Source of the DNA: Spirochaetaceae bacterium
GTDB lineage: Bacteria; Spirochaetota; Spirochaetia; Treponematales; Breznakiellaceae
Direction of reading: 5' to 3'
Length of the DNA stretch: 24,070 nucleotides
NCBI GenBank assembly: GCA_031290855.1
Contig: JAISLM010000145.1
Span: 1 to 24,070, forward strand
This document shows, piece by piece, positions 1 to 6,921 of this stretch. Below the pieces are notes generated by a model. The model did no database searches, was not told where the DNA came from, and saw only the letters and a list, made by a program, of their open reading frames with translations. Every line of letters begins with the position of its first letter. The first letter of the stretch is position 1. The position numbers were made by a program, and so were the translations under genes.

Positions 1-398
1 ACCCGGGGCCCGTTGCCGGTTTTTTTGGGGGTTTTGGGGGGGGGTTCCCAAAAAAATTGGCCCCCCCCCGTTCCGGGGGCCCACCATATAAAATACCCCC
101 CCCCCCCCCCCAGGTTTCCAAAGTAAAAACTGCGGGTTCCAGAGTAAAGGCCCGTTGTTTTGCGACGGAAGTAATTGTCGTAAACCTCGTGATCAGGCTG
201 TAAAACCTATGTTTCAGGGTATAAAACCAGAGTTTCCAGCCATTGTGGCGCAAAGGACGACATGCGCCGTTTTCCGGCCAGTTGAGGGGTAGTCCCTGCG
301 AGGGGGTTTGTAGAAGCGGGCCGGGGTTTGTGTAAGCCCGCCGCGCAGCGGTGAGTCGCTTGCACGGAAGGTCTGTCCGCAGTACGGTTAAACCGCCC
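1..398. other. Gene-free left edge, homopolymer-rich
   Basis: I see no credible gene here. Positions 1-111 are dominated by long G, C, T and A homopolymers, including a run of 16 C at 96-111, and may be low-quality sequence or a contig edge. Positions 113-228 hold short iterated repeats (listed separately). A weak inverted repeat (ggttaa / ttaacc) lies just beyond the stop of the motility operon at about 384-402. It has no clear T-run on the minus strand, so I do not call it a terminator with confidence. Confidence 0.6.
113..228. repeat. Iterated ~15-bp repeats (TTYCARRGTAAAAC-like)
   Basis: Related short units recur: ggtttccaaagtaaaaac at 113-130, gggttccagagtaaagg at 134-150, gatcaggctgtaaaacc at 191-207 and gtttcagggtataaaacc at 211-228. 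The shared core is roughly TTYCARRGTAAAAC. Arrays of short repeats like this occur at the ends of some insertion sequences, notably the IS21 family. No transposase gene is visible in the window next to them, so the assignment is only a suggestion. The repetition itself is seen directly. Confidence 0.4.
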
Positions 399-962
399 TT
401 AACCCCGATGTCTCGATGATAAAAAAAGCGCCACCTCTATTTCGTTGACAGTTTTGTGCAGGCGTTTCGCTATTTCTTGGACGGGGACGCCGGCAGCGGA
501 CAGTTCCGCCGATTTTTTTATATACGCGTCATGGCCGGACATCCCGGTGTATTTTGGATTGTCTTCGGTTATGCTTACTGAAAGCGGCTGCGGCTTAAAG
601 TTTTTTTCCGAAAGCATATTCTTTCCAAGATCACGGTACGTTTCAACGGCGGCGTTTATTTTTTTTTCGTTCAGTTTTTTTTGCGCGTCTTCGGCAGCCC
701 TGTAATTATCCCGTTGTTTTTCATGCACGGCGATACGGCGGTCAATATCTTCCAGCAGTGATTTTAATTTTTTTACACGGTCTTCGATTAATTCCGAATC
801 ACGGTCCGTTATTCTGTCAATTTCGTTAATTATATTCGCCACTTCCTGCCGTGTTTCAGCCGGTATTCTGTCCGTGGCAGTACGTTTCTTTACGTAAAAT
901 AAAATTACAAAAAATGATAAAACACTGATAAGCAGCGCGGCCGAAGAAAAAATATAAGCCAT
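399..962 (-). CDS. Membrane-anchored coiled-coil protein of the motility operon
   Basis: The product is 187 aa. An N-terminal membrane segment (about residues 4-24) is followed by a long charged coiled coil (about 35-115). The C-terminal tail resembles a small helix-turn-helix-like motif (SAAGVPVQEIAKRLHKTVNE, about 154-173). This architecture resembles the DUF6115/SwrB-type proteins found at the end of flagellar operons in other bacteria. I make that link from layout and tail only. It is the last gene of the flhG-fliA-fapA operon and starts one base after the preceding stop (964), so it is very probably co-transcribed. The cytoplasmic face is likely, since basic residues follow the membrane helix. 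A role in flagellar or motility control is inferred from context, and the molecular function is unknown. Confidence 0.75.
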   Translation of the reverse strand: MAYIFSSAALLISVLSFFVILFYVKKRTATDRIPAETRQEVANIINEIDRITDRDSELIEDRVKKLKSLLEDIDRRIAVHEKQRDNYRAAEDAQKKLNEKKINAAVETYRDLGKNMLSEKNFKPQPLSVSITEDNPKYTGMSGHDAYIKKSAELSAAGVPVQEIAKRLHKTVNEIEVALFLSSRHRG

Positions 963-963
963 C

Positions 964-1290
964 TCAACCGCTTAAATCTATATAGTTTCCCAGAGAAGGG
1001 TCCTTGAAAAAAGAAGAGCCTGATTTTTGTCCGCCGCTTTCGTTTTGCGGTTTTTTTTTGACATTCTTTCCGTTTGAATTCCTGTTTTTGTCAGAATTAA
1101 GGGCCTCCAGTCCGTTATCAGTATCGTGCGCTTCGTTTACAGACTGTGATTTTTCTTCGGCTTTTTTTTCAAAAACGGAAGCGTTTATAGCGCCCCGCAG
1201 CATGAGTCCGTCTTTTTGCGCGGCGGCGTCTTTTGCGACCGAGTCGAGCTGGGAAAAAAGTATTTGCAGATCGAGGGGCTGCATTGCCAT
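964..1290 (-). CDS. Small conserved-type protein after fapA
   Basis: This is a 108-aa hydrophilic protein. The N-terminus (MAMQPLDLQILFSQLDSVAK) looks amphipathic and folded. The middle (about 45-90) is rich in Asn, Lys, Ser and Gly and probably disordered. The end carries a short motif (GNYIDLSG). Its start codon overlaps the fapA stop by one base (TAATG at 1292-1288), a classic translational-coupling arrangement. A second in-frame ATG two codons later is a possible alternative start. I do not recognise a family with a known function. Short proteins in this position are common in spirochaete motility clusters, so an accessory role in flagellar assembly or FapA function is a contextual guess. 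Confidence 0.7.
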   Translation of the reverse strand: MAMQPLDLQILFSQLDSVAKDAAAQKDGLMLRGAINASVFEKKAEEKSQSVNEAHDTDNGLEALNSDKNRNSNGKNVKKKPQNESGGQKSGSSFFKDPSLGNYIDLSG

Positions 1291-3242
1291 TACTTTGCCG
1301 CCTTTTGCTGTAAATCGGCGTCTGTCTCAATATAGGCTACTGCGCGTATTAAGCCATTTTCCAAAATAAATGTAGACGCCTTGTAATCGCTGTTTATTGC
1401 GCGTTTTACATCACGAATAACAATAACTACACCGGAATGAATTTTTGCGGAAGCGGAGACACGGCCCAGTGAAGGCAGGTTTTGTAAAAAAATATTTATT
1501 TCTTCAATGCGGTCGCCTACATTTTTTAACTCCTCATTTATTTTTACGCTGTTTTCCATCAATTCCCGCAGGTAAGCTTCTTTGTCCTCCGGCAGGGCCT
1601 GACGCTGCTGTTTTATATTGTTCAAGGTTTTTATATTAAGGTTAATATTATCAAGCTCGTTTATCAATTCGGACTTTTTCACTTCAAGCAATTCGCGCTG
1701 TGATTTTTTCTTGGGATCTGTACCGACTTCACATATAGTTTCAGTATTACCGGAAGGACTCCCCAAAGATTTTGCGCTGATTTCTTCGACGGCGCGCAGA
1801 TGCCCGCCTATGATCGCGGCGCGCTTTCCCTGACAGATTATACATTTTCCGGCGTCTATCTTTGAGTTAAGAATTCCATCGGACACAACAACCATTGAAC
1901 CGGCTGACACTGTCGCGTTTTCAATAAACTTTGCCCAAATTGAACGCCCCGCGTTGACAGATTCATCTTTTTTACCGGCGATGCCCTGCCTGACTATTAT
2001 ATCACCTTCTGCCGTAAGCGTGGACTTGTCGGCTAACCCGTAAACCTCGATATTTCCTGACGCCTTAACTGAAAACCCTTCTTCGACATTGCCGGTTACA
2101 ATAACATTTCCAAGGAAAAGAATATTTCCCGTTTTTAGGCCGACCGAACCGTCAATCGTGTAAACCGATTCAACGTTTATTTTTCCGTTTGATATAACGG
2201 CCTGACCGTTAATGTCGGCAAGAATTGTAATGCCGTCTTCCGCGAAACGGACATTCTTACCAAGTGTAACGGGGAATTCCTTGCCGTCGTGCGCCTGCAA
2301 GAATTTTCCTGTTACGGTATAACCGGGACGTCCTTTTTCGGCGTGATACGATCTTGCAAGCGCCTGATCCTTCATTACGTTTTGAATTATGTTTAGTTCC
2401 TTAAAATTAACTTTGCCGTCGGTACCCTCTGAAAGTCTTACGCGCCCGGGATCTGTTTCAAAAAGATAATCAAGGTATGAATTCAGGCCGTCAACAGGTC
2501 TTGTCGATGTCGCTATGCAGATTTTTTCTTTGTAAACAGGGTTGTCGGCAAATGATCTTAGAAGTTCTTCATTGACGCCATGGACAACTCCGTTATTCTT
2601 TAAAATCTCGATGTATTCTTCGAAGGAAAAATCGCAGCCTCCGGTTTTGGGCGGAGTTACTTTTATGAAAGCTTTTGTTTCCTGATCGGAAATTTCGACA
2701 CTTACCGTGCTGTCGTTGAATGTTATATTTTGAAAATCAGCCACTCGAACATAATCTGTCTCCGGCAATTTAAACAGGCTGTTTATCAGGTTAATATCAA
2801 AAGATGTAATTCCGCGTTTGTTCAAAAGGTGCAGTGCCGTGGACTTTTTTGCGCTTTCACCGTTACCGGTAGGGGATGTGATCTTCAAATACACCCCGTC
2901 GCGGCGGCATTGTACAAAAACCTGGCCGTCTATGTCTTCTTCAAGAAGACTCGCTTCTTCGAAATATTCTTCAACATCATATTCATCGATCTTTTCATCT
3001 TCAACTTTAATTCCGCTGCGCTGGTAGGCGCGTACCTTGCAGATATTTTCGCCTATGCCAAATACGGATGTACGCCTTTCAATTATTTCGTACTCAATAT
3101 GCCGGAGCGGGACGCCTAGTAACGCCGCCGCCTCCGAGATAGCGTCCTCAAGCGTCGGCCCTTCCGTTTCAACAACAGTAACGGCGCTGTCTATTTCCAG
3201 GCGTTCTTTTACAGCAGCCTGCAGGTCGGCAAAATCAACCAA
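1290..3242 (-). CDS. fapA: FapA-family flagellar assembly protein A (DUF342)
   Basis: The product is 650 aa. Residues 1-75 resemble a Jag-N-type domain (the ISEAAALLGV...YEIIERRTSVFGIG pattern). The centre (about 320-500) is a Gly/Val-rich repetitive region typical of the DUF342 beta-helix, with glycines alternating with short strands. A coiled coil (about 510-590) and a small C-terminal domain follow. This fits the FapA/DUF342 family, a cytoplasmic protein linked to flagellar assembly and polar localisation in other bacteria. The start is a TTG at 3242-3240, with a GAGGGG ribosome-binding site about 7 bases upstream and 10 bases after the fliA stop. The next gene overlaps its stop codon. The biochemical role is not known from sequence. 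Confidence 0.9.
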   Translation of the reverse strand: MVDFADLQAAVKERLEIDSAVTVVETEGPTLEDAISEAAALLGVPLRHIEYEIIERRTSVFGIGENICKVRAYQRSGIKVEDEKIDEYDVEEYFEEASLLEEDIDGQVFVQCRRDGVYLKITSPTGNGESAKKSTALHLLNKRGITSFDINLINSLFKLPETDYVRVADFQNITFNDSTVSVEISDQETKAFIKVTPPKTGGCDFSFEEYIEILKNNGVVHGVNEELLRSFADNPVYKEKICIATSTRPVDGLNSYLDYLFETDPGRVRLSEGTDGKVNFKELNIIQNVMKDQALARSYHAEKGRPGYTVTGKFLQAHDGKEFPVTLGKNVRFAEDGITILADINGQAVISNGKINVESVYTIDGSVGLKTGNILFLGNVIVTGNVEEGFSVKASGNIEVYGLADKSTLTAEGDIIVRQGIAGKKDESVNAGRSIWAKFIENATVSAGSMVVVSDGILNSKIDAGKCIICQGKRAAIIGGHLRAVEEISAKSLGSPSGNTETICEVGTDPKKKSQRELLEVKKSELINELDNINLNIKTLNNIKQQRQALPEDKEAYLRELMENSVKINEELKNVGDRIEEINIFLQNLPSLGRVSASAKIHSGVVIVIRDVKRAINSDYKASTFILENGLIRAVAYIETDADLQQKAAK

Positions 3243-3252
3243 ACCTTACCCC

Positions 3253-4041
3253 TCACATTATACCCTTGCGGACATTCGTTAATTTGGATCGGATTCGGAG
3301 CATGGCTTTGGTATGCAGTTGTGAAACCCGGGATTCTGTTATCTCCAAAACCTGGCCGATTTCTTTGAGGGTTAAATCTTCATAATGGTATAAAATGATA
3401 ATTTTTTTTTCTTTTTCCGGCAGTTGATTGATAACATCGTAAACTATTCTGCGTATTTCCTTGCGTTCAACCTCTACATCCGGTTTAAGGGTTTCGGGCC
3501 CTTCGATGCTGTCCTGAATAGACATTTTGTCGTTTTCATCGCCGGAAAACCATACGTCGTTTAACGAAAGGACGGAAGTGCCGGATATTTTAACGATAGT
3601 TTTGACATACTCGTCTTCGTCCATCTTTAGGTAGGCGGCGACCTCCTGATCGTTTACAGGGCGGCCGTGCTGGGCTTCCAGCGTACTGATAGCTTCTTCT
3701 ACTTCACGTATTTTCTGCCGGACTGAGCGCGGCACCCAGTCCGTTGAACGCAATTCGTCGAATATCGCGCCCCTGATACGGACAACCGCGTAGGTTTTGA
3801 ACTTGACGTTCTGCGCCAGATCGAATTTCTCGATAGCGTCCAAAAGACCGAAAGTACCGTAACTAACCAGATCGTCAAATTCCACCGTGGACGGCATACC
3901 ATCGTACACTTTGCCGGCAACATACTTTACCAGCGGGGCATACTGCCGGATAAAAGTGTCACGAATCTTTGGATCTTTATTTTGGCGGTACTCCTGCCAA
4001 AGTTCTTCTTCTGATTTTTCGTCCAGAAGGGTTCTCCCCAT
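3253..4041 (-). CDS. fliA: RNA polymerase sigma-28 factor (FliA/WhiG)
   Basis: The product is 262 aa, the normal size for the FliA/WhiG group. It shows region 2 (about 25-95; core YGTFGLLDAIEKFD, then FKTYAVVRIRGAIFDELRS), region 3 (about 100-150, with PRSVRQK at the junction) and region 4 (about 205-255), whose helix-turn-helix reads TLKEIGQVLEITESRVSQLH. It should direct RNA polymerase to late flagellar and chemotaxis promoters of the TAAA-N15-GCCGATAA type. The start lies 3 bases after the previous stop, and its ribosome-binding site (GGATAGG) sits inside the end of that gene, so translation is probably coupled. A matching sigma-28 site stands in front of the operon (5805-5831), which suggests autoregulation. 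Confidence 0.95.
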   Translation of the reverse strand: MGRTLLDEKSEEELWQEYRQNKDPKIRDTFIRQYAPLVKYVAGKVYDGMPSTVEFDDLVSYGTFGLLDAIEKFDLAQNVKFKTYAVVRIRGAIFDELRSTDWVPRSVRQKIREVEEAISTLEAQHGRPVNDQEVAAYLKMDEDEYVKTIVKISGTSVLSLNDVWFSGDENDKMSIQDSIEGPETLKPDVEVERKEIRRIVYDVINQLPEKEKKIIILYHYEDLTLKEIGQVLEITESRVSQLHTKAMLRIRSKLTNVRKGIM

Positions 4042-4044
4042 AAC

Positions 4045-4788
4045 CTATCCTAAGTCCTTTTTAAGTAAAGTTTGAATAGCGCCTGCCATTTTTTTCCCGT
4101 CCACGCTGAAACCCAAATCCGGCTTACCGGCTCTCCGATCTACCGACATATCAACCGTTCCTTCATTAATAACCGAATCCGGCAAACCCTGTGTCGCCGC
4201 CGCTTGTGAATAACCGCCGTCTTCAATACCGGGTATGCCGGGTACCAAGACGCTCATATTCATACCATAACCGTCCCCGGCGGAAACACCGGCCTCATCG
4301 TTCGGTGGCGGCGAATCTCTGTCCACACTGTATCCGTTATCGTTACTTTGTTCTAGTACCCCCGGCAGATCCTCTGAAGCGCCGGTTTTAGGGTTTTCGG
4401 CAAAAGCATTCGCCCCGACAGCTTCGGCTCTGTTTCTGACATCCTGTATGTCCTCCGCGCCGCCGTCGATTATCTTTGAAATATCTTCGTGCGCCCCGTT
4501 TTCGCCGCCATAAAAACTGCTAAGCCAGCTATCATCATCACTTAAAGTATAATCAATATTATGGCCAGTCCGCCCCGTATCATCGGGCTTTTCTTCGTCC
4601 GTTTCCACAGGCAATAAAAATTTGTTATACAAAAAATAGATTCCGGCAACAATACCAAAAAAACACCCCGAAAAAGCCAGCGCGCGCAGAAACACCGTTA
4701 AAAGAGGCGCTCTGCCGAAAAGCCCCAGTATGAAAGAAATCAAGAAAGCGCCGCCGGCCACTATGCCGGCCAACATAGAATTAAACAA
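4045..4788 (-). CDS. Membrane protein between flhG and fliA
   Basis: The product is 247 aa. Two hydrophobic helices (about 7-25 and 31-54) are followed by a long acidic, Gly/Asp/Asn-rich tail (about 60-215) that looks disordered. The C-terminal block (VDGKKMAGAIQTLLKKDLG) is short and well formed and may be the conserved functional part. The start is a TTG (4788) preceded by GGGGTG about 7 bases upstream. The internal ATG at 4776 has no comparable ribosome-binding site. Proteins of unknown function occupy this slot in treponemal motility clusters. I infer a membrane-bound partner of the FlhG/FliA module. Anti-sigma activity is conceivable because the gene directly precedes fliA, but no FlgM motif is visible. 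Confidence 0.75.
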   Translation of the reverse strand: MFNSMLAGIVAGGAFLISFILGLFGRAPLLTVFLRALAFSGCFFGIVAGIYFLYNKFLLPVETDEEKPDDTGRTGHNIDYTLSDDDSWLSSFYGGENGAHEDISKIIDGGAEDIQDVRNRAEAVGANAFAENPKTGASEDLPGVLEQSNDNGYSVDRDSPPPNDEAGVSAGDGYGMNMSVLVPGIPGIEDGGYSQAAATQGLPDSVINEGTVDMSVDRRAGKPDLGFSVDGKKMAGAIQTLLKKDLG

Positions 4789-4889
4789 ATTTCACCCCAA
4801 AACTATTACATGGTTCCCCCGGTAAAAACGCGCTGCCGCGCTATGCGCAAACGGCGCCTGATGCCACGTCGATATTTTAACGGGACGGT

Positions 4890-5774
4890 TCATTTACCAA
4901 AAATTCGCCTAACCATGTTGCTGAAGCCGCCGCCCTCGCGGAATTCCATTTTTTCCATGCGACCCACTATATGCTGGACGCACTGCGCCGCCTTGCTTCT
5001 GGGCGCATCCACCATAAACGGTTTCTGTTTAAGGACCGCCTGCGATACGGCCGTATCATCGTATATAAACCCTAAGTATTCCAGCTTGGTATTCAAAAAC
5101 TGCCCGGTAATAGACGTCATGCGATCCGCGACTTTTTTGGCCTCTGTTACATTATTAACACGGTTTACCACAAGTTTAAGCCCCATTTCAACACTTTCGA
5201 TCTCGGTGGCGATTATTTTGACAATTCCGTAAGCGTCGGTAATCGCCGTCGGCTCCGGCGTTGTTATGATAACGACGTCATCCGCAACCGCAATGAAGTC
5301 AAGTACATTGCTTGATACGCCGGCGCTGGTATCTATGATGATGATGTCGGCAGAGGAAAGCGTCTCCAATTCTTCGATAAAGTTTGTGCGCTGGTCAACG
5401 CTCAGATTTGCAATTTTTGAAAATCCTGACGCTCCCGCCACGATACTTATGCCGTACTCGGTTTCTACAAGGATTTCACGCATGGTTTTTTGCCTGCGGA
5501 TCACATGGTACAGATTCCATTTAGGGATCATTTTGAGTATTACATTTACATTTGCAAGCCCCAAATCCGCGTCCATTACGATCACTTTTTTCCCTATGCG
5601 CGCGTACGCAAGCGCCATATTAACCGATAAATTGGTCTTTCCGACACCGCCCTTGCCGCTTGCGACCGTTATTATACGCGTTTTTTTGGGTTTTGGGATT
5701 CGCTGAGGCAGAATATCAGCATTACCCTCTTTGGTACGGACCAACTCCCTTAGCTGTTCAGCCTGATCTTCCAT
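4890..5774 (-). CDS. flhG: FlhG/FleN (YlxH) MinD-like ATPase
   Basis: This is a 294-aa MinD/ParA-family ATPase. The deviant Walker A (GKGGVGKT, residues 40-47) follows a 39-aa N-terminal extension that includes an N-terminal helix (MEDQAEQLRELV). In FlhG proteins such a segment carries the FlhF-activating element. Other landmarks are VIVMDADLGLANVN (A' motif) and DIIIIDTSAG (Walker B), with a C-terminal amphipathic stretch that could bind membrane. FlhG sets flagellar number and position together with the GTPase FlhF and the C-ring. It is the first gene of this operon, with AGGAG 6 bases before the ATG and a sigma-28-type promoter upstream. Unusually, flhF and flhA are not directly upstream, where repeats and hsp20 lie instead. 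Confidence 0.93.
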   Translation of the reverse strand: MEDQAEQLRELVRTKEGNADILPQRIPKPKKTRIITVASGKGGVGKTNLSVNMALAYARIGKKVIVMDADLGLANVNVILKMIPKWNLYHVIRRQKTMREILVETEYGISIVAGASGFSKIANLSVDQRTNFIEELETLSSADIIIIDTSAGVSSNVLDFIAVADDVVIITTPEPTAITDAYGIVKIIATEIESVEMGLKLVVNRVNNVTEAKKVADRMTSITGQFLNTKLEYLGFIYDDTAVSQAVLKQKPFMVDAPRSKAAQCVQHIVGRMEKMEFREGGGFSNMVRRIFGK

Positions 5775-5804
5775 CTGTTCTCCTGAAAATACACCTAGTA
5801 GAAA

Positions 5805-5831
5805 TTATCGGTAAAAAAATTGACATGGTTA
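5805..5831 (-). promoter_or_regulatory. Sigma-28 (FliA) promoter before flhG
   Basis: On the minus strand, TAAC (5831-5828) and ACCGATAA (5812-5805) are separated by exactly 15 bases. The enteric FliA consensus is TAAA-N15-GCCGATAA, so this matches 3 of 4 and 7 of 8 positions. The -10 lies about 30 bases before the flhG ATG. Because fliA is the third gene of the same operon, the site would make a positive feedback loop. A hairpin repeat begins directly upstream at 5833. Confidence 0.7.
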
Positions 5832-5832
5832 A

Positions 5833-5905
5833 GGAGCTTTTCCCAAAACCCGGTTGGTTTTGAGAAAAGCTTCCGAAAAATCGGGCCGGATTTTAGTCCG
5901 GTCCG
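5833..5905. repeat. Hairpin repeat plus bidirectional terminator-like hairpin
   Basis: Two adjacent palindromes lie here. The first pairs ggagcttttcccaaaac (5833-5849) with gttttgagaaaagcttcc (5857-5874) and belongs to the CCCAAAAC hairpin family seen elsewhere in the window. The second, cgggccgga/tccggtccg at about 5882-5905, is followed by T5 on the plus strand and by a short T-run on the minus strand, so it could terminate from either side. It would insulate the flhG operon from hsp20 read-through. Confidence 0.6.
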
Positions 5906-5934
5906 CTTTTTCATATAAATCTACGGTAGCTGGA

Positions 5935-5988
5935 CAAGCAAGGCTTGTCTCCCAAGCAAGGCTTGTCTCCCAAGCAAGGCTTGTCTCC
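5935..5988. repeat. Three exact tandem copies of an 18-bp palindromic unit
   Basis: The unit caagcaaggcttgtctcc occurs three times without interruption (5935-5952, 5953-5970, 5971-5988). It is preceded by gctgga, and each unit contains a short dyad (caag/cttg). The first copy lies in gctggacaagc, and the same 11 bases occur at 24059-24069 at the right edge of the window. It is directly followed by the hairpin tcccaaaa/ttttggga (5986-6008). No open reading frame uses it. Confidence 0.85.
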
Positions 5989-6008
5989 CAAAAACTGAAG
6001 TTTTGGGA
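5986..6008. repeat. Short CCCAAAA hairpin
   Basis: Perfect 8-bp arms tcccaaaa (5986-5993) and ttttggga (6001-6008) enclose a 7-base loop. The arms share the CCCAAAA core of the longer hairpins at 5833, 9145 and 23952. Confidence 0.6.
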
Positions 6009-6045
6009 AGGCCTCTAAGGGTAACGTGGCGGGCGCGTCGGGCAG

Positions 6046-6082
6046 GTAAAAAATATGGAGGATTGGCGCCGGCCAACCCTCC
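6046..6082 (-). terminator. Rho-independent terminator of hsp20
   Basis: Read on the minus strand, the stem GGAGGgTTGGCcggcGCCAAtCCTCC (6082-6057) is followed directly by ATATTTTTT. It begins 17 bases after the hsp20 stop codon, so it is the natural end of that transcript. Confidence 0.85.
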
Positions 6083-6098
6083 AATTTAAGGAAGCGTT

Positions 6099-6551
6099 TT
6101 ACTTTCCTATACTTATGACGCGCTTTTGCGCCTCGGCCCGCTTCTTGATCGTGAGCGAGAGCAGGCCGTTTTTGAACGAAGCGGAAATATTCTCACTGTC
6201 GGCGTTTTCCGGCAGTTTGAACGAGCGGCTGAATACGTCGAGTTGCCTTTCGCGAATGATGTAGTTCTTGCCGTCGTCCTTTTTCTCCGATTCAGCTTCC
6301 TTTTTCGACTGAATCGTCAGGATACCGCTGTCAAACGTCAGTTCTATATCCTTTTCGTCGCATCCGGGAAGATCCGCCTCTATATGGAAAGCGTCGTTTG
6401 TTTCGTGGATGTCAACACTGGGATACAGTCCCTTAAGTTCGGATTGAGTGCGGCTGAACGGCGATTCGCCGAAGACCGATTCCATAAAGCGGTTGATGTC
6501 GACCATAGTCTGCCCAAGTTCAATGGGCCTGTGCAAAGTTACAGATTTCAT
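6099..6551 (-). CDS. Hsp20/alpha-crystallin small heat shock protein
   Basis: The product is 150 aa, a usual length for bacterial small heat shock proteins. The alpha-crystallin domain spans about 46-140: PSVDIHETNDAFHIEADLPG opens it, and the signature ASFKNGLLSLTI closes it. The C-terminus carries the RVISI form of the I-x-I anchor that docks between dimers in the oligomer. It acts as an ATP-independent cytoplasmic chaperone that holds unfolding proteins. GGAGG lies 6 bases before the ATG. The gene is a single transcription unit with its own terminator, and its leader contains a TGAATC/GATTCA dyad and a GC-rich hairpin. It sits where flagellar genes might be expected, upstream of flhG. The family is clear, but the specific subclass is not. 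Confidence 0.95.
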   Translation of the reverse strand: MKSVTLHRPIELGQTMVDINRFMESVFGESPFSRTQSELKGLYPSVDIHETNDAFHIEADLPGCDEKDIELTFDSGILTIQSKKEAESEKKDDGKNYIIRERQLDVFSRSFKLPENADSENISASFKNGLLSLTIKKRAEAQKRVISIGK

Positions 6552-6569
6552 ACTGAACCTCCAAATTTT

Positions 6570-6619
6570 TGAATCCTGTTTTGATTCACCTTTATAATTT
6601 CACGGCGCAACACGCCGTG
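6570..6619 (-). promoter_or_regulatory. Dyad and hairpin in the hsp20 leader
   Basis: A perfect dyad tgaatc-N7-gattca (6570-6588) lies 19-37 bases before the hsp20 start. A hairpin with arms cacggcg (6601-6607) and cgccgtg (6613-6619) is next to it. A/T-rich sequence (aaattataaa, minus strand) between them could be a -10. No CIRCE element was found. These are candidate heat-response control elements by position only. Confidence 0.35.
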
Positions 6620-6863
6620 GCTTTCCGCGCCGTGAGGCCGGAACGCGCCGTATCCCCACGCTCGTACTTACGTCATTCATATAGCAAAAAACATACCAAG
6701 TTTTGTCGGAACGGACATATTTTGTAAATTATTGCCATACAAGCATTTATAAAAATATAAATCGTAAGCCCGGCCTCCCGCATGAAGCGCAAGTATGTCA
6801 TTATGACACTCATCGCACAGAAACTTTTTTTACCTGTGTCAATTTAATACAAGTCCTGGAGGC

Positions 6864-6892
6864 TTGACCAAAAGGGTTAATCCCTGTAGATT
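6864..6892 (+). promoter_or_regulatory. Sigma-70-type promoter of gap
   Basis: TTGACC (6864-6869) and TAGATT (6887-6892) are separated by 17 bases. The spacer contains an AGGG-TTAAT-CCCT dyad that could be an operator. The gap ATG follows 29 bases after the -10, and a strong GGGAGG ribosome-binding site lies just before it. Confidence 0.6.
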
Positions 6893-6921
6893 TTTATAAA
6901 ATAACCATAGGGAGGTTTTTT

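Larger units (their letters stand above)
6552..6921. other. Divergent intergenic region hsp20 / gap
   Basis: This region holds the hsp20 leader elements (6570-6619), an A/T-rich middle part (about 6680-6765) with no recognised site, and the gap promoter near its right end (6864-6892). I see no gene or RNA gene in it. Confidence 0.6.

Noticed and set aside
5935..5988. Possible CRISPR array
   Set aside because: The units are contiguous with no spacers and no cas genes are near.
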